Positions 36,514-45,210 are shown, counted from the stretch's first letter. The stretch is 64,000 nucleotides of DNA from CBDFGS01 sp965247255 (GCA_965247255.1 CBDFGS010000010.1:248001-312000); one strand, 5' to 3'. Program-made: numbers and translations. Notes: generated from the letters alone by a model not told the origin.

Positions 36514-38832
36514 CTACCGGGGTGGGGGCCTGCGTTCGCGGTAGCCCCCGGGCCTGGGACCGCCGCCGGGGCCACCACGGTCGCCGCCGCTGGCGCCACC
36601 ACGGTCGCCCCCGCCGGCGCCACCACGCCTGCCGCCGGACCGCTGGTCGCGGGGGCCGGAGTCGCCGCTGGGACGCCCGCCGCCCTGGGAACCATTGCCA
36701 GGCCTGTGTTCATCGGGGCGCGAGCCTGCGGGCTCTTCGTGGCTGTCCGAGTCCTGTAGCAGGGCTCTGCGGGAGAGGGCGATCCGTCCAGAGGCGTCGA
36801 TGCCCTTGACCTTGACGGTTATCTCCTCGCCCAGCTGGACCACGTCCTCAACGCTGGGAACGTGATAGTCGGCGAGCTCGCTGATGTGGACCATGCCATC
36901 TTTGCCGGGGAGAATCTCGACGAAGGCGCCGAAGTCGAGGATGCGCACCACCTTGCCGGTGTATATCTCACCGACCTTCGCCTCTTTGGTAAGGCCCTCG
37001 ATAATCTCGATCGCCCTACGACTGGCATCCCCGTCGGAGGAGCCGATTATGATCGTCCCGTCGTCTTCCACGTCGACCGTGGCTCCGGTCTCCTCAACTA
37101 TTCCTCGTATCGTCTTGCCGCCCGGGCCAATGACCGCTCCGATCTTGTCAACCGGTATCTTGATACTGGTCATCCTGGGGGCGTGCTCGCTGAGATCGTC
37201 GCGCGGCGCCGCTATCGTCTCCTGCATGCGGTCCAGGAGGAAGAGCCTGGCCTCCTTTGCCTGAGCCAAGGCGGCCTCGATAACGTCGAACCCTATGTTC
37301 TTGACCTTGATGTCGAGCTGGATGGCGGTGATGCCGTCTCTGGTGCCCGCCACCTTGAAGTCCATGTCACCCGCGTGGTCTTCCAGGCCCTGGATGTCGG
37401 TCATGGTGACGAATCGCCCGTCGGGCTCAACGACCAGGCCGACGGAGATGCCGGCTACCGCGGCTTTGAGTGGCACTCCTGCATCCATTAGCGCCAGTGT
37501 TCCGGCGCAGACGCTACCCATCGAGGTGCTTCCGTTGGAGCTGAGCGCCTCCGCAACGATCCGAATGACGTAGGGAAAATCTTCCTCGTCCGGAAGGACG
37601 GGGGTCAACGCTCGCTCGGCCAGCGCGCCGTGCCCGACTTCGCGACGCCCCGGAGACATGATTCGCTTCGCCTCGCCGGTCGAGTACGGGGGGAAGTTGT
37701 AGTGCAGCATGAAGCGCTTGAACTCTTGAGGGCTGAGATTGTCGAGCCTCTGCGCGTCGCCGGGCGAGCCCAGGGTTACGACACCCAGGATCTGCGTTTC
37801 GCCCCTGCTGAACAGGCCACTGCCATGAGTCCTCGGCAGAATCCCGACGTCGCAGGAGACGGCGCGGATCTCTTCCAGCCCCCTGCCGTCAGGCCGGACT
37901 CCTCTATTGAGGATGCGCTCACGGAAGAGCTTCTTCTCCCCAGACCTTACGTTCGCTTTGAACACACCGCCAACGTCGGACGCCGAGTAGTCGTCGCCAT
38001 GGTCTAGAACAAGCTGCTCTCTGATTGCGTCGAGGCGGCGACCGCGATCATCTTCGTCGTCTATCTCGAGCGCCTCCGAGACACGACCGGCGACGGCCGA
38101 TTCAACCTTGGCCACCAGTTCCTCAGGGAAACTTTCGGTTTCGAACTGCGCCTTCTCCAGACCGACGGCGTCCCTCATCTCTTCCTGGAGCTGGATCTGC
38201 TCCAAATTGACCTGCTGTGCGAGTCTGATAGCCTCGACGACATTGGCGTCAGCCATCTGATTGACGCCGGCCTCCATCATAATCACGCCGTCTCTGGAAC
38301 CGGCGACGACGAGGTCCAGCTCGGACTCTTGTATCTGCTGATATGAAGGGTTGACGATGAGCCGTCCGTCGACGGACCCGATGCGGGTGGCGCCGATAGG
38401 CCCATCGAACGGGATGTCCGATATCGTAAGGGCCGCGGAAGCGCCGTTCATCACAAGGATGTCCAGCGGGTTCTCGAGGTCAGCAGAGAACGGGGTAGCA
38501 ATGACCTGGACTTCCTTGCGGAAACCGTCCGGGAACAAGGGTCTGATGGAGCGGTCCGTTAGGCGGTCCGTTAGCACCGCATCGGCACTGGGGCGCCCTT
38601 CGCGCCGGAAGAAGCTTCCGGGTATCTTGCCGCGGGCGTACTGTCGCTCCTCGAAATCGACCGTCAAAGGGAAAAAGTCTATCCCCTCTCTAGGGGCGTC
38701 CATCGTGGCGGTAACGAGCATGACGCAGTCGCCATAGCTGACAACTACAGAGCCGTTCGCTTGCTGTGCTAGGAGGCCGGTCTGTAAGCCAAAGGCCCTA
38801 GATCCGACTTCGCGCTCAAATGTAGACACCAT
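36514..38832 (-). CDS. pnp: Polynucleotide phosphorylase with Gly/Arg-rich tail
   Basis: A 772-residue 3'-5' phosphorolytic exoribonuclease that degrades mRNA. Two RNase PH domains are visible (first: MLVTATMDAPREGIDFFPLTVDFEER...; second: SRGETQILGVVTLGSP and the catalytic stretch MGSVCAGTLALMDAGVPLKA), then KH (KIGAVIGPGGKTIRGI) and S1 (GEIYTGKVVRILDFGAFVEIL). The last about 60 residues after S1 are almost only Gly, Arg, Asp and Pro with GGDRGG repeats, like RGG RNA-binding tails. ATG 38832 has AGGAGG 11 bases upstream. It follows rpsO as in many bacteria. Confidence 0.96.
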   Translation of the reverse strand: MVSTFEREVGSRAFGLQTGLLAQQANGSVVVSYGDCVMLVTATMDAPREGIDFFPLTVDFEERQYARGKIPGSFFRREGRPSADAVLTDRLTDRSIRPLFPDGFRKEVQVIATPFSADLENPLDILVMNGASAALTISDIPFDGPIGATRIGSVDGRLIVNPSYQQIQESELDLVVAGSRDGVIMMEAGVNQMADANVVEAIRLAQQVNLEQIQLQEEMRDAVGLEKAQFETESFPEELVAKVESAVAGRVSEALEIDDEDDRGRRLDAIREQLVLDHGDDYSASDVGGVFKANVRSGEKKLFRERILNRGVRPDGRGLEEIRAVSCDVGILPRTHGSGLFSRGETQILGVVTLGSPGDAQRLDNLSPQEFKRFMLHYNFPPYSTGEAKRIMSPGRREVGHGALAERALTPVLPDEEDFPYVIRIVAEALSSNGSTSMGSVCAGTLALMDAGVPLKAAVAGISVGLVVEPDGRFVTMTDIQGLEDHAGDMDFKVAGTRDGITAIQLDIKVKNIGFDVIEAALAQAKEARLFLLDRMQETIAAPRDDLSEHAPRMTSIKIPVDKIGAVIGPGGKTIRGIVEETGATVDVEDDGTIIIGSSDGDASRRAIEIIEGLTKEAKVGEIYTGKVVRILDFGAFVEILPGKDGMVHISELADYHVPSVEDVVQLGEEITVKVKGIDASGRIALSRRALLQDSDSHEEPAGSRPDEHRPGNGSQGGGRPSGDSGPRDQRSGGRRGGAGGGDRGGASGGDRGGPGGGPRPGGYRERRPPPR
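36535..36625. repeat. Short tandem-like repeats coding the PNPase Gly/Arg tail
   Basis: Repeated units containing GCCACCACGGTCGCC-like sequence encode GGDRGG on the minus strand. This in-frame repetition could change length by slippage. Confidence 0.55.
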
Positions 38833-38868
38833 GAATAGATAGTCCTCCTGTGGACGAGGAAAAGAAGA

Positions 38869-38888
38869 AGCCCCGAAAATTCGGGGCT
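38869..38888 (-). terminator. Intrinsic terminator / processing hairpin between rpsO and pnp
   Basis: On the minus strand AGCCCCGAA and TTCGGGGCT form a stem that contains the rpsO stop codon and is followed by TCTTCTTTTCC. It resembles the rpsO-pnp intergenic hairpin of other bacteria, which terminates part of the transcripts and is a processing site. Confidence 0.7.
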
Positions 38889-39156
38889 ATCTCCTCAGCC
38901 CAAGCCCGGCAATTAGCGACCGGTAACGGCCCACATCTTCCCGGTTAAGGTATTGCAGCAGCCGCAGCCGCCGCCCTACCAGTTTCAGGAGGCCTCGACG
39001 AGTGGATTCATCGTGCTTGTGGACTCTGAGATGGCCTGTCAACCTCTCGATCCGCGTCGTGAGAAGCGCCACCTGGACTTGCGAGGAGCCTGTGTCTCCT
39101 TCGCGGACTTGATATTCTTTTGTTATTGACGCCGTCTCGGCCTTGTCCAATCCCAT
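38887..39156 (-). CDS. rpsO: 30S ribosomal protein S15
   Basis: An 89-residue small-subunit protein that binds 16S rRNA early in assembly. The family segments DTGSSQVQVALLTTRIERLTGHL, HKHDESTRRGLLKLVGRRLRLLQYL and YRSLIAGLGLRR are all present at the usual length. It starts at ATG 39156. Divergent from rpsB across a 185-base region holding both promoters. Co-directional with pnp through a leaky terminator. Confidence 0.96.
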   Translation of the reverse strand: MGLDKAETASITKEYQVREGDTGSSQVQVALLTTRIERLTGHLRVHKHDESTRRGLLKLVGRRLRLLQYLNREDVGRYRSLIAGLGLRR

Positions 39157-39196
39157 GCGTTCCAGACCACATCACTCTCTATAGTTTTCGTGGCAA

Positions 39197-39225
39197 ATTG
39201 TAACACACGCATTGGCCAGCAGCAA
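39197..39225 (-). promoter_or_regulatory. Promoter of rpsO-pnp: TTGCTG-N17-TACAAT with extended -10
   Basis: Minus-strand TTGCTG (39225-39220), a 17-base spacer and TACAAT (39202-39197) preceded by TGT, forming TGTTACAAT. The rpsO ATG is about 40 bases downstream. Confidence 0.65.
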
Positions 39226-39252
39226 TCGGCTGGCGACGCCTTGGCACCGCTG

Positions 39253-39282
39253 TTTACCCGTCCAAATCGCGTATGGTATACT
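39253..39282 (+). promoter_or_regulatory. Promoter of rpsB operon: TTTACC-N18-TATACT with extended -10
   Basis: TTTACC (39253-39258), an 18-base spacer and TATACT (39277-39282) with TGG before it. Transcription should start near 39289, excluding the in-frame ATG at 39273 as a start. Confidence 0.65.
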
Positions 39283-39290
39283 CCACGAGC

Positions 39291-39325
39291 GCCGGTCCAT
39301 CGGCCTTTTTTTTGTCGGGAGGTGA
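39291..39325 (+). promoter_or_regulatory. rpsB leader: short hairpin, T8 tract and detached Shine-Dalgarno
   Basis: Within the predicted leader a weak stem GCCG-(GTCCAT)-CGGC is followed by eight T residues, then GGGAGGTGA (39317-39325), which lies 16 bases before the ATG. The combination looks like an attenuator or an S2-autoregulation leader, but the stem has only 4 bp. Confidence 0.35.
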
Positions 39326-39341
39326 CTCGAACACGGACCTT

Positions 39342-40265
39342 ATGACTCAAGACACTATCCAGCAAAACGGCTCTTCCGCGCCACTTACGATTACGATGAA
39401 GTCTCTCCTAGAGGCGGGCGTGCACTTTGGCCACCAGCGACGCCGGTGGAATCCAAAGATGCGCCAATACATATTCGCCCACCGCAACGGAATTCACATT
39501 ATCGACCTTCAGCAGACGCTGCATCATCTAGAGCGCGCAGCAGCTTTTGTCGAAGAAATCACTGCGCAAGGAAAACAGGTGGTGCTGCTCGGCACCAAGA
39601 AGCAAGCTACGGACACGATACTGTCCGAGGCCACGCGGAGCGGTGCGTTTCACATCAGCACACGGTGGCTGGGCGGTACGTTTACCAACTTCAAGACGAT
39701 TCAGGGGCGGATAGACTACATGGTCGAGCTCGAGACCAGAAGGGACAAAGGCGAGTTCGAGGTGCTCACGAAGAAAGAAGCACTGAAACTCGAGAACGCT
39801 ATAACACGCTTAAACAAGTTTCTGGGTGGGATCAAGGAGATGACCCAGCTCCCTGGTGCGCTGTTCATAATTGATATCGGGAAGGAAGCGATAGCCGTAG
39901 CCGAAGCGCGCAGGGTCGGCGTCCCCATCGTGGCGTTAGTGGACACCGACGGCGACCCCACCTTGATCGATCACCCTATCCCAGGGAACGACGACGCGAT
40001 TCGCTCCATCAGGCTGGTAACGACGCGAATAGCCGATGCGATAATCGAAGGCAAGAACAGAAAGATCGCGATGGAGGCGGAAGCGGAGGCGGAAGCGGAA
40101 GCGGAAGCGGAAGAATCTCCCGAACCTGATGTAGAGTCGGCGCCCCAAATGGAGGCGGCAGCGACTCCCGACGAGGTTGAGAAAGAGACAGAGGAGGTAC
40201 CCGCGGAGACTCCAGCCGCGAGTCCAGAGACGGAAGGTGATGGCGCTCCGAAGGCGTCCGCTTAG
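39342..40265 (+). CDS. rpsB: 30S ribosomal protein S2 with acidic (Glu-Ala) repeat tail
   Basis: A 307-residue S2, the last-joining small-subunit protein that helps hold S1. Core motifs: MKSLLEAGVHFGHQRRRWNPKM, YIFAHRNGIHIIDLQQT, TRWLGGTFTNFKTI, LPGALFIIDIGKEAIAVAEA and IPGNDDAIRSIRLV. After the core (about residue 245) comes an unusually long tail of about 60 residues, Glu/Ala-rich with a (EA)6 run. ATG 39342 is chosen as it follows the promoter and is nearest the family start, though its Shine-Dalgarno is 16 bases away. Confidence 0.95.
   Translation: MTQDTIQQNGSSAPLTITMKSLLEAGVHFGHQRRRWNPKMRQYIFAHRNGIHIIDLQQTLHHLERAAAFVEEITAQGKQVVLLGTKKQATDTILSEATRSGAFHISTRWLGGTFTNFKTIQGRIDYMVELETRRDKGEFEVLTKKEALKLENAITRLNKFLGGIKEMTQLPGALFIIDIGKEAIAVAEARRVGVPIVALVDTDGDPTLIDHPIPGNDDAIRSIRLVTTRIADAIIEGKNRKIAMEAEAEAEAEAEAEESPEPDVESAPQMEAAATPDEVEKETEEVPAETPAASPETEGDGAPKASA
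40074..40115 (+). repeat. Hexanucleotide repeat (GAAGCG)n coding the S2 (Glu-Ala)n tail
   Basis: Six consecutive GAR-GCG units plus GAA-GAA. Because the unit is six bases, gain or loss keeps the frame and only changes tail length. Confidence 0.8.
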
Positions 40266-40288
40266 AGAGCTTGAGCCGGGAGGCGCTT

Positions 40289-40792
40289 TTGGAAGTCACG
40301 GTAGATAGCATTAAGGCCCTGAGGGAACGCACCGGGGCCGGAATAATGGACTGCAAGCGGGCCTTGGAGCAGGCGAACGGTGACCTGGACGAGGCCCAAA
40401 ATATTTTGAGGAAGGAAGGGATCTCCTCCGCGGCGAAAAAGTCAGAGAGAGAAACCCAAGAGGGCCTGGTAGAATCCTATGTCCACAGCGGGGGCAGAGT
40501 CGGCGCGATAGTGGAGCTAAACTGCGAGACGGACTTCGTAGCCCGGACAGATGATTTCCAGCGTCTCGCACACGACTTGGCGATGCAGGTTGCTGCGATG
40601 TCTCCTCTTTACGTCGATGGGGCGGACCTTCCGGATGAAGGGGACTACGACCCTCAGGAGGCGTGCTTGCTGCTCCAGCCGTACATCAAGGAGCCTTCTA
40701 TCACGGTCCAAGACCATGTAAACGAGACCGTGAGTAAGGTAGGCGAGAATATCCGTGTCCGCCGTTTTGAGAGGTTCGCCCTCGGAGAGTAA
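40289..40792 (+). CDS. tsf: Elongation factor Ts, short form
   Basis: A 167-residue nucleotide-exchange factor for EF-Tu. The N-terminal UBA-like domain with the TDF signature (RERTGAGIMDCKRALEQANGDLDEAQNILRKEG) and the first core strand (GAIVELNCETDFVARTDDFQ) are present, but only one core subdomain follows. This compact form is known from Thermus, cyanobacteria and Dehalococcoidia. GGGAGG lies five to six bases before TTG 40289, which is chosen over TTG 40271. It begins 23 bases after rpsB. Confidence 0.92.
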   Translation: MEVTVDSIKALRERTGAGIMDCKRALEQANGDLDEAQNILRKEGISSAAKKSERETQEGLVESYVHSGGRVGAIVELNCETDFVARTDDFQRLAHDLAMQVAAMSPLYVDGADLPDEGDYDPQEACLLLQPYIKEPSITVQDHVNETVSKVGENIRVRRFERFALGE

Positions 40793-40798
40793 CCACCC

Positions 40799-41539
40799 TT
40801 GTCTACGGATGGCGCCAAGTACAGCCGAGTCCTGCTCAAGCTCAGCGGAGAGTCGTTCAAGGGCAGGCGCGAGTTCGGAATCGACTCGGACGCCGTCAAA
40901 TATATGGCTGGCGAGATCAAGAGCGCCGTGGACATGGGCGTTGAGATGGCGGTGGTGGTCGGCGGCGGGAACATATGGCGAGGGGCCGAGGCGGAGGCGG
41001 AGGGCATGGACCGCGCTACCGCAGACCATGCGGGTATGCTCGCCACAGTCATAAACTCGCTAACCTTGCAAGACGCCATGGAGCGTCACCACGCGCTTCT
41101 CGTACGAACCCAGACTGCGATCAGCATTCAAGAGGTCGCCGAGCCTTACATTAGGCGCAAGGCAATCCGCCATCTGGAAAAGGGTCGCGTTGTGATTTTC
41201 GCCTCGGGCATAGGGAATCCCTATATGACGACCGACACCGCTGCCGCGCTCCGCTCCATCGAGGTCGAGGCGGGGATTCTGCTCATGGCCAAGCACGAAG
41301 TCGACGGGGTCTACGCATCCGATCCCAACATCGACCCGGACGCCTCCAAGCTTGATTTCGTTACGTACAGGGAGATCATGGACAGGCGACTAGAGGTGAT
41401 GGATACGACCGCTCTTTCACTGTGTATGGAGAACAATCTCCCCATCGTGGTGTTCGACCTATTCCAGTCCGGGAACCTGCGGCGTATCATCCGCGGTGAG
41501 CGTTTGGGTTCGTTGGTTGCGGAGACCAGGATCGCCTAA
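40799..41539 (+). CDS. pyrH: Uridylate kinase
   Basis: A 246-residue UMP kinase, converting UMP to UDP for nucleic acid and cell-wall precursor synthesis. Amino-acid-kinase motifs: YSRVLLKLSGESFKG, AVVVGGGNIWRG, MLATVINSLTLQDAM, VVIFASGIGNPYMTTDTAAALRSIE and MDTTALSLCMENNLPIVVFDL. The TTG start at 40799 has GGAGAG about 12 bases upstream and lies six bases after tsf. Followed by a 236-base gap in which I see no gene. Confidence 0.94.
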   Translation: MSTDGAKYSRVLLKLSGESFKGRREFGIDSDAVKYMAGEIKSAVDMGVEMAVVVGGGNIWRGAEAEAEGMDRATADHAGMLATVINSLTLQDAMERHHALLVRTQTAISIQEVAEPYIRRKAIRHLEKGRVVIFASGIGNPYMTTDTAAALRSIEVEAGILLMAKHEVDGVYASDPNIDPDASKLDFVTYREIMDRRLEVMDTTALSLCMENNLPIVVFDLFQSGNLRRIIRGERLGSLVAETRIA

Positions 41540-41775
41540 GTCTCGGGGCGCGCGCAGAGTCCTGCCAGTGTCATGCGCAGCCCGAAGGGATCACGACCTT
41601 GCCCTTCATGCCGTTGGCCCTCCGTTTCGCAGAGCGATTCAGACTCGAGTCACCGCTACCACTATCTTCCAGGGGTCGGTGTTGTAGCAATAGCGGGGCT
41701 GGAGCCATACAGCGTAGCCTGGCTGTGCCCGCCCGCGACCCCGGACCTTGGAAACAGATACGGAGTAGCTGAGAG

Positions 41776-42339
41776 ATGGCAAGCGAACAAGACGTTTTAT
41801 CGGAGACGGATGGCAGGATGAAAAAGTCGGTGGAGGCCCTGGACCGCGAGCTGAACTCCATCAGGAGCGGCCGGGCCAGTCCCGCACTCGTGGAGAACCT
41901 TTCCGTAGAGTACTACGGCGTCCCGACGCCGCTCAACCAGCTAGCTTCTATCTCAGCCCCTGAGCTTCGGGTCCTTATGATTCAGCCATGGGACAAGCAG
42001 TCTATCGGGGACGTGGAGAAGGGGATACTCAAGTCGGACCTCGGCCTGATGCCCAACAGCGACGGCGAGGTGATCCGCATAAACATTCCGACGCTCACGG
42101 AAGAACGGCGGCGTGATCTGGTCCGGCTGGTGGGGCGCAAGGCCGAGGAGGCCAACGTCGCAGTGAGAAACATCAGACGGGACGGCCTGGCCCTGCTCAG
42201 GGATATGGAAAAGCAGAAGTCGCTGTCGAAGGACGAAGGGCGTCGTGCGCAGGAGCAGCTGCAAAAGCTGACCGACGCCTACATCCAGCAGATGGACCTG
42301 GTGCGCAAGGAGAAGGAGACTGAGGTGATGGAGGTTTGA
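41776..42339 (+). CDS. frr: Ribosome recycling factor
   Basis: A 187-residue factor that, with EF-G, splits the post-termination ribosome. It is nearly full-length on the family pattern: MKKSVEALDRELNSIRSGRASPALVENLSVEYYG, PLNQLASISAPELRVLMIQPWD, LGLMPNSDGEVIRINIPTLTEERRRDL and NIRRDGLALLRDMEKQKSLSKDEGRRAQEQLQKLTD. ATG 41776 has GAGAG just upstream. Overlaps uppS by 4 bases. Confidence 0.96.
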   Translation: MASEQDVLSETDGRMKKSVEALDRELNSIRSGRASPALVENLSVEYYGVPTPLNQLASISAPELRVLMIQPWDKQSIGDVEKGILKSDLGLMPNSDGEVIRINIPTLTEERRRDLVRLVGRKAEEANVAVRNIRRDGLALLRDMEKQKSLSKDEGRRAQEQLQKLTDAYIQQMDLVRKEKETEVMEV

Positions 42340-43106
42340 GAGAAGTTGGCTCGGGGCCGGCGGTTACAAGCCGTATGGCTAACGAGGGCGGATATCGAGC
42401 GGCACGTTCGGTGCCCAGACACGTGGCTATCGTGATGGATGGCAACGGACGGTGGGCGGAGACCCGCCGTCTGTCGCGGTCCGAGGGTCATCGCGCCGGG
42501 ACGGAGAACGTTCGACGGGTGCTGAGGCGTTTCAACGACCTTGGGGTCGAGTACCTGACGCTTTTTGCATTCTCGACGGAGAACTGGGACCGTCCCGATG
42601 ACGAAGTAGGATTCCTGATGGAGCTCCTCGGGGAGGTGATCGTAGCTGAGACCCCTGAGCTGCACAGGGAAGGAGTCCGCATCAAGCACATCGGCCGGCT
42701 CGACCAGCTGCCAGCAAGGCTGCAGAAGGCGATTCAACACAGCGTAGATTTTACGCGGGACAACGAGGCCATAACCCTGAGCGTCGCCTGCAACTACGGC
42801 GCTCGCTCCGAGATCCTGGATGCGATACGAGGCATCATTCGCGATGGCATCGATCCGGCAGATCTCTCCGAGAAGGTCTTCCGGACCTACCTTTACACCA
42901 GCGGTCTGCCGGACCCGGACCTTATCATAAGGACCGCAGGCGAGATGCGGCTCAGCAACTTCCTGCTATGGCAGGCGGCTTACGCGGAGTATTACTCCAC
43001 CCCGGTGTTCTGGCCCGACTTCGACGAGGAGGAGGCAACCAGGGCGGTAGAGGCGTACTCTCAGCGCCGCCGCCGATACGGGAAAGTTGACACCGGCCCA
43101 TCTTGA
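42336..43106 (+). CDS. uppS: Undecaprenyl diphosphate synthase (cis-prenyltransferase)
   Basis: A 256-residue enzyme elongating farnesyl diphosphate with isopentenyl diphosphate to the C55 carrier lipid for cell-wall synthesis. Motifs: HVAIVMDGNGRWAETRRLSRSEGHRAG, YLTLFAFSTENWDRP, LSVACNYGARSEILDA and GLPDPDLIIRTAGEMRLSNFLLWQAAYAEYY. The TTG at 42336 overlaps the frr stop, but GGAGG is only one base away from it, so ATG 42375 (243 residues) remains possible. Product feeds the same lipid steps served by cdsA, dxr and ispG downstream. Confidence 0.94.
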   Translation: MREVGSGPAVTSRMANEGGYRAARSVPRHVAIVMDGNGRWAETRRLSRSEGHRAGTENVRRVLRRFNDLGVEYLTLFAFSTENWDRPDDEVGFLMELLGEVIVAETPELHREGVRIKHIGRLDQLPARLQKAIQHSVDFTRDNEAITLSVACNYGARSEILDAIRGIIRDGIDPADLSEKVFRTYLYTSGLPDPDLIIRTAGEMRLSNFLLWQAAYAEYYSTPVFWPDFDEEEATRAVEAYSQRRRRYGKVDTGPS

Positions 43107-43271
43107 GCTAGCGCCAAATCGTGCGTTGCCGCACCCCATCCAAAGCGGTCGCCGTACCGGTTGGTCGGCCCGCCAGACATCTACGCCCGCTGCCCGAATT
43201 GCACTTCCAGCGACGGCGCTTTCAGCGTCCCGGTCCCCCACCTTGGGGAAACCATAGGCCAGAGGCGCAAC

Positions 43272-44078
43272 GTGGGTAGACGCGTTATCACCGCAACCGT
43301 CGGGCTCCCCCTTCTAACGGTCATCGTATGGGCCGGTCTACCCTGGCTGTCGGTGCTGGCCGCGGTCTTAGCCGCAATTGGCGCCATCGAGTTATGCCGT
43401 TTGGCACGCGGGTGGGGCGGTCGCCCGATTGGAGAGCTGTCCGGCTTCTGGGCCGCGGTTCTCGTGGCGGGTGGGCACCTCCTCACCACTGAAGTTGCTA
43501 CACAGACGATATGGGTGGTCGTCGCCTCGGCCCTTCTCCTGGGGGTGCTAGCCTGGCCCATATGGCGAAGTCGATCGGGAGCGGGACTGAAGGACCTCGG
43601 GCTGACTGCCGCCGCCGCAGCCTACATGGGCGTATTCCTCGCTTATGGGCCGGTGCTAAGAGCATCGGACGATGGGGGCGAATGGGTGTTCGTGGCCGTG
43701 TTCGGCACGTTTGCTACTGATACCTCGGCTTTTCTCGTCGGCGGTGCGATTGGGAAGCGGCCTCTCGCGCCGTCCATCAGCCCCGGCAAGACCTGGGAGG
43801 GCGCTGTCGCGGGAGTCGTGGCGGCGGTGGCCGCTACAGCTGCGATGTCATCTGTCTTCAGCTTATCCGTCTCGGTGGCTGAAGCAGCCGCGCTCGGGGT
43901 TGCGCTGGGTGTGCTAGCGCAATTAGGCGACCTGGCCGTCTCGAGGATCAAGCGGCTTGCCAACGCAAAGGACTCGGGCGCCCTCATCCCTGGCCACGGG
44001 GGGCTTCTCGACCGGCTGGACTCGATTGTGTTCAATTTGGCGCTCGTGTATCATTTTTCACAATGGGCAGTACGGTGA
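43272..44078 (+). CDS. cdsA: Phosphatidate cytidylyltransferase
   Basis: A 268-residue membrane enzyme making CDP-diacylglycerol, the branch point of phospholipid synthesis. About seven to eight hydrophobic helices, GTFATDTSAFLVGGAIGKRPL, SPGKTWEGAVAGVVAA and the signature LGDLAVSRIKRLANAKDSG-LIPGHGGLLDRLDSI. GTG 43272 has AGAGG six bases upstream and gives the family length; the open frame back to 43161 lacks a good site and would add an atypical extension. Overlaps dxr by 16 bases. Confidence 0.92.
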   Translation: MGRRVITATVGLPLLTVIVWAGLPWLSVLAAVLAAIGAIELCRLARGWGGRPIGELSGFWAAVLVAGGHLLTTEVATQTIWVVVASALLLGVLAWPIWRSRSGAGLKDLGLTAAAAAYMGVFLAYGPVLRASDDGGEWVFVAVFGTFATDTSAFLVGGAIGKRPLAPSISPGKTWEGAVAGVVAAVAATAAMSSVFSLSVSVAEAAALGVALGVLAQLGDLAVSRIKRLANAKDSGALIPGHGGLLDRLDSIVFNLALVYHFSQWAVR

Positions 44079-45205
44079 AGGGCCTAGCTATACTCGGCTC
44101 GACAGGGTCTGTTGGAACCCAGACGCTGGAGGTCGTGCGCGCCTACCCCGACCGCTTCCGCGTCGTCGCGCTGGCGGCGCGACGAAACATCGAGCTATTC
44201 GCGGCCCAGGTGGCGGAGTTCTCGCCCAGGCTGATCTCCTGCGAGGGCACCGATGACGAGATCTCGTCACTCCTCAATGGAGGGCGCCGCGAGTGCAGCA
44301 TGGACGAAATGGCGCGCGACGCCGAGGTCGACGTGGTTGTCACGGCGACAGTCGGTGACGTTGCGCTTGGGCCCACTCTCGCAGCGATAAGAGCTGGGAA
44401 AAACGTCGCTCTGGCCAACAAAGAGTCCGTGGTGATGGCCGGGCAGCAACTGGTAGACGCGGCGACGAGGCACAAGGTCGAACTACTGCCGTTGGATAGC
44501 GAGCCCAATGCCATCTGGCAGTGCCTAAGGGGTGAAGATCAGACGATCGCCCGGCTGATTCTGACGGCCTCGGGTGGCGCGTTCAGGGACCGAGCGCCAG
44601 AGGAGCTGGCAGGGGTCACGCCGGAGGAAGCGCTCAATCATCCGACGTGGAAGATGGGCCCCAAAATTACAGTGGACTCCGCGACCCTGATGAACAAGGC
44701 ATTCGAGGTAATTGAGGCGCATTGGCTATTCGGCGTGCCATGGGAGAATATCGACGTTGTGATCCACCCGCAGAGCATCGTTCACTCTATGGTGGAGTTT
44801 GTCGATGGGTCAGTGAAAGCCCACATGAGCCCCCCGGACATGCGCGTTCCGATCCAGTACGCCCTGTTCTATCCCGAGAGGGTACGCAACGGTAGCGTTG
44901 CGACTTTCGACCCTGCCGCCACGGGGGCGCTGACGTTCTCGCCCTTGGAGCTTGACAGGTACCCTTGCTTCCAGTTGGCGCTCGAGGTGGCGAAGAGGGG
45001 CGGAACCTGGCCGGCCGCGCTGTGCGGCGCCGACGAAATGGCTGTGCAACTCTTCCTCGCACGCCGCATTAGCTTTGTCGAAATCGAGACGGTCATAAGA
45101 GACGCCCTCAAGGACCACCAACCGGTGATGTCACCGACGGAAAATGATTCCTTCTCGGCGTCTAACTGGGCGAAGGAGCGTGTACTAGCGCTGGTGGACG
45201 GATAG
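44063..45205 (+). CDS. dxr: 1-deoxy-D-xylulose 5-phosphate reductoisomerase
   Basis: A 380-residue NADPH enzyme forming MEP, the committed step of the non-mevalonate isoprenoid pathway. N-terminal loop ILGSTGSVGTQTLEVV; ALANKESVVMAGQ; metal and substrate sites LLPLDSEPNAIWQCL, LTASGGAFRD and WKMGPKITVDSATLMNKAFEVIEAHWLF; VIHPQSIVHSMVEFVDGSVKA. Starts inside the end of cdsA. With ispG it marks the MEP pathway as this organism's isoprenoid source and feeds uppS. Confidence 0.96.
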   Translation: MGSTVKGLAILGSTGSVGTQTLEVVRAYPDRFRVVALAARRNIELFAAQVAEFSPRLISCEGTDDEISSLLNGGRRECSMDEMARDAEVDVVVTATVGDVALGPTLAAIRAGKNVALANKESVVMAGQQLVDAATRHKVELLPLDSEPNAIWQCLRGEDQTIARLILTASGGAFRDRAPEELAGVTPEEALNHPTWKMGPKITVDSATLMNKAFEVIEAHWLFGVPWENIDVVIHPQSIVHSMVEFVDGSVKAHMSPPDMRVPIQYALFYPERVRNGSVATFDPAATGALTFSPLELDRYPCFQLALEVAKRGGTWPAALCGADEMAVQLFLARRISFVEIETVIRDALKDHQPVMSPTENDSFSASNWAKERVLALVDG

Positions 45206-45210
45206 CCGCT

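Noticed and set aside
41540..41775. Gap between pyrH and frr examined for a tRNA or small gene
   Set aside because: No cloverleaf, no frame with a ribosome-binding site and no clear terminator seen.
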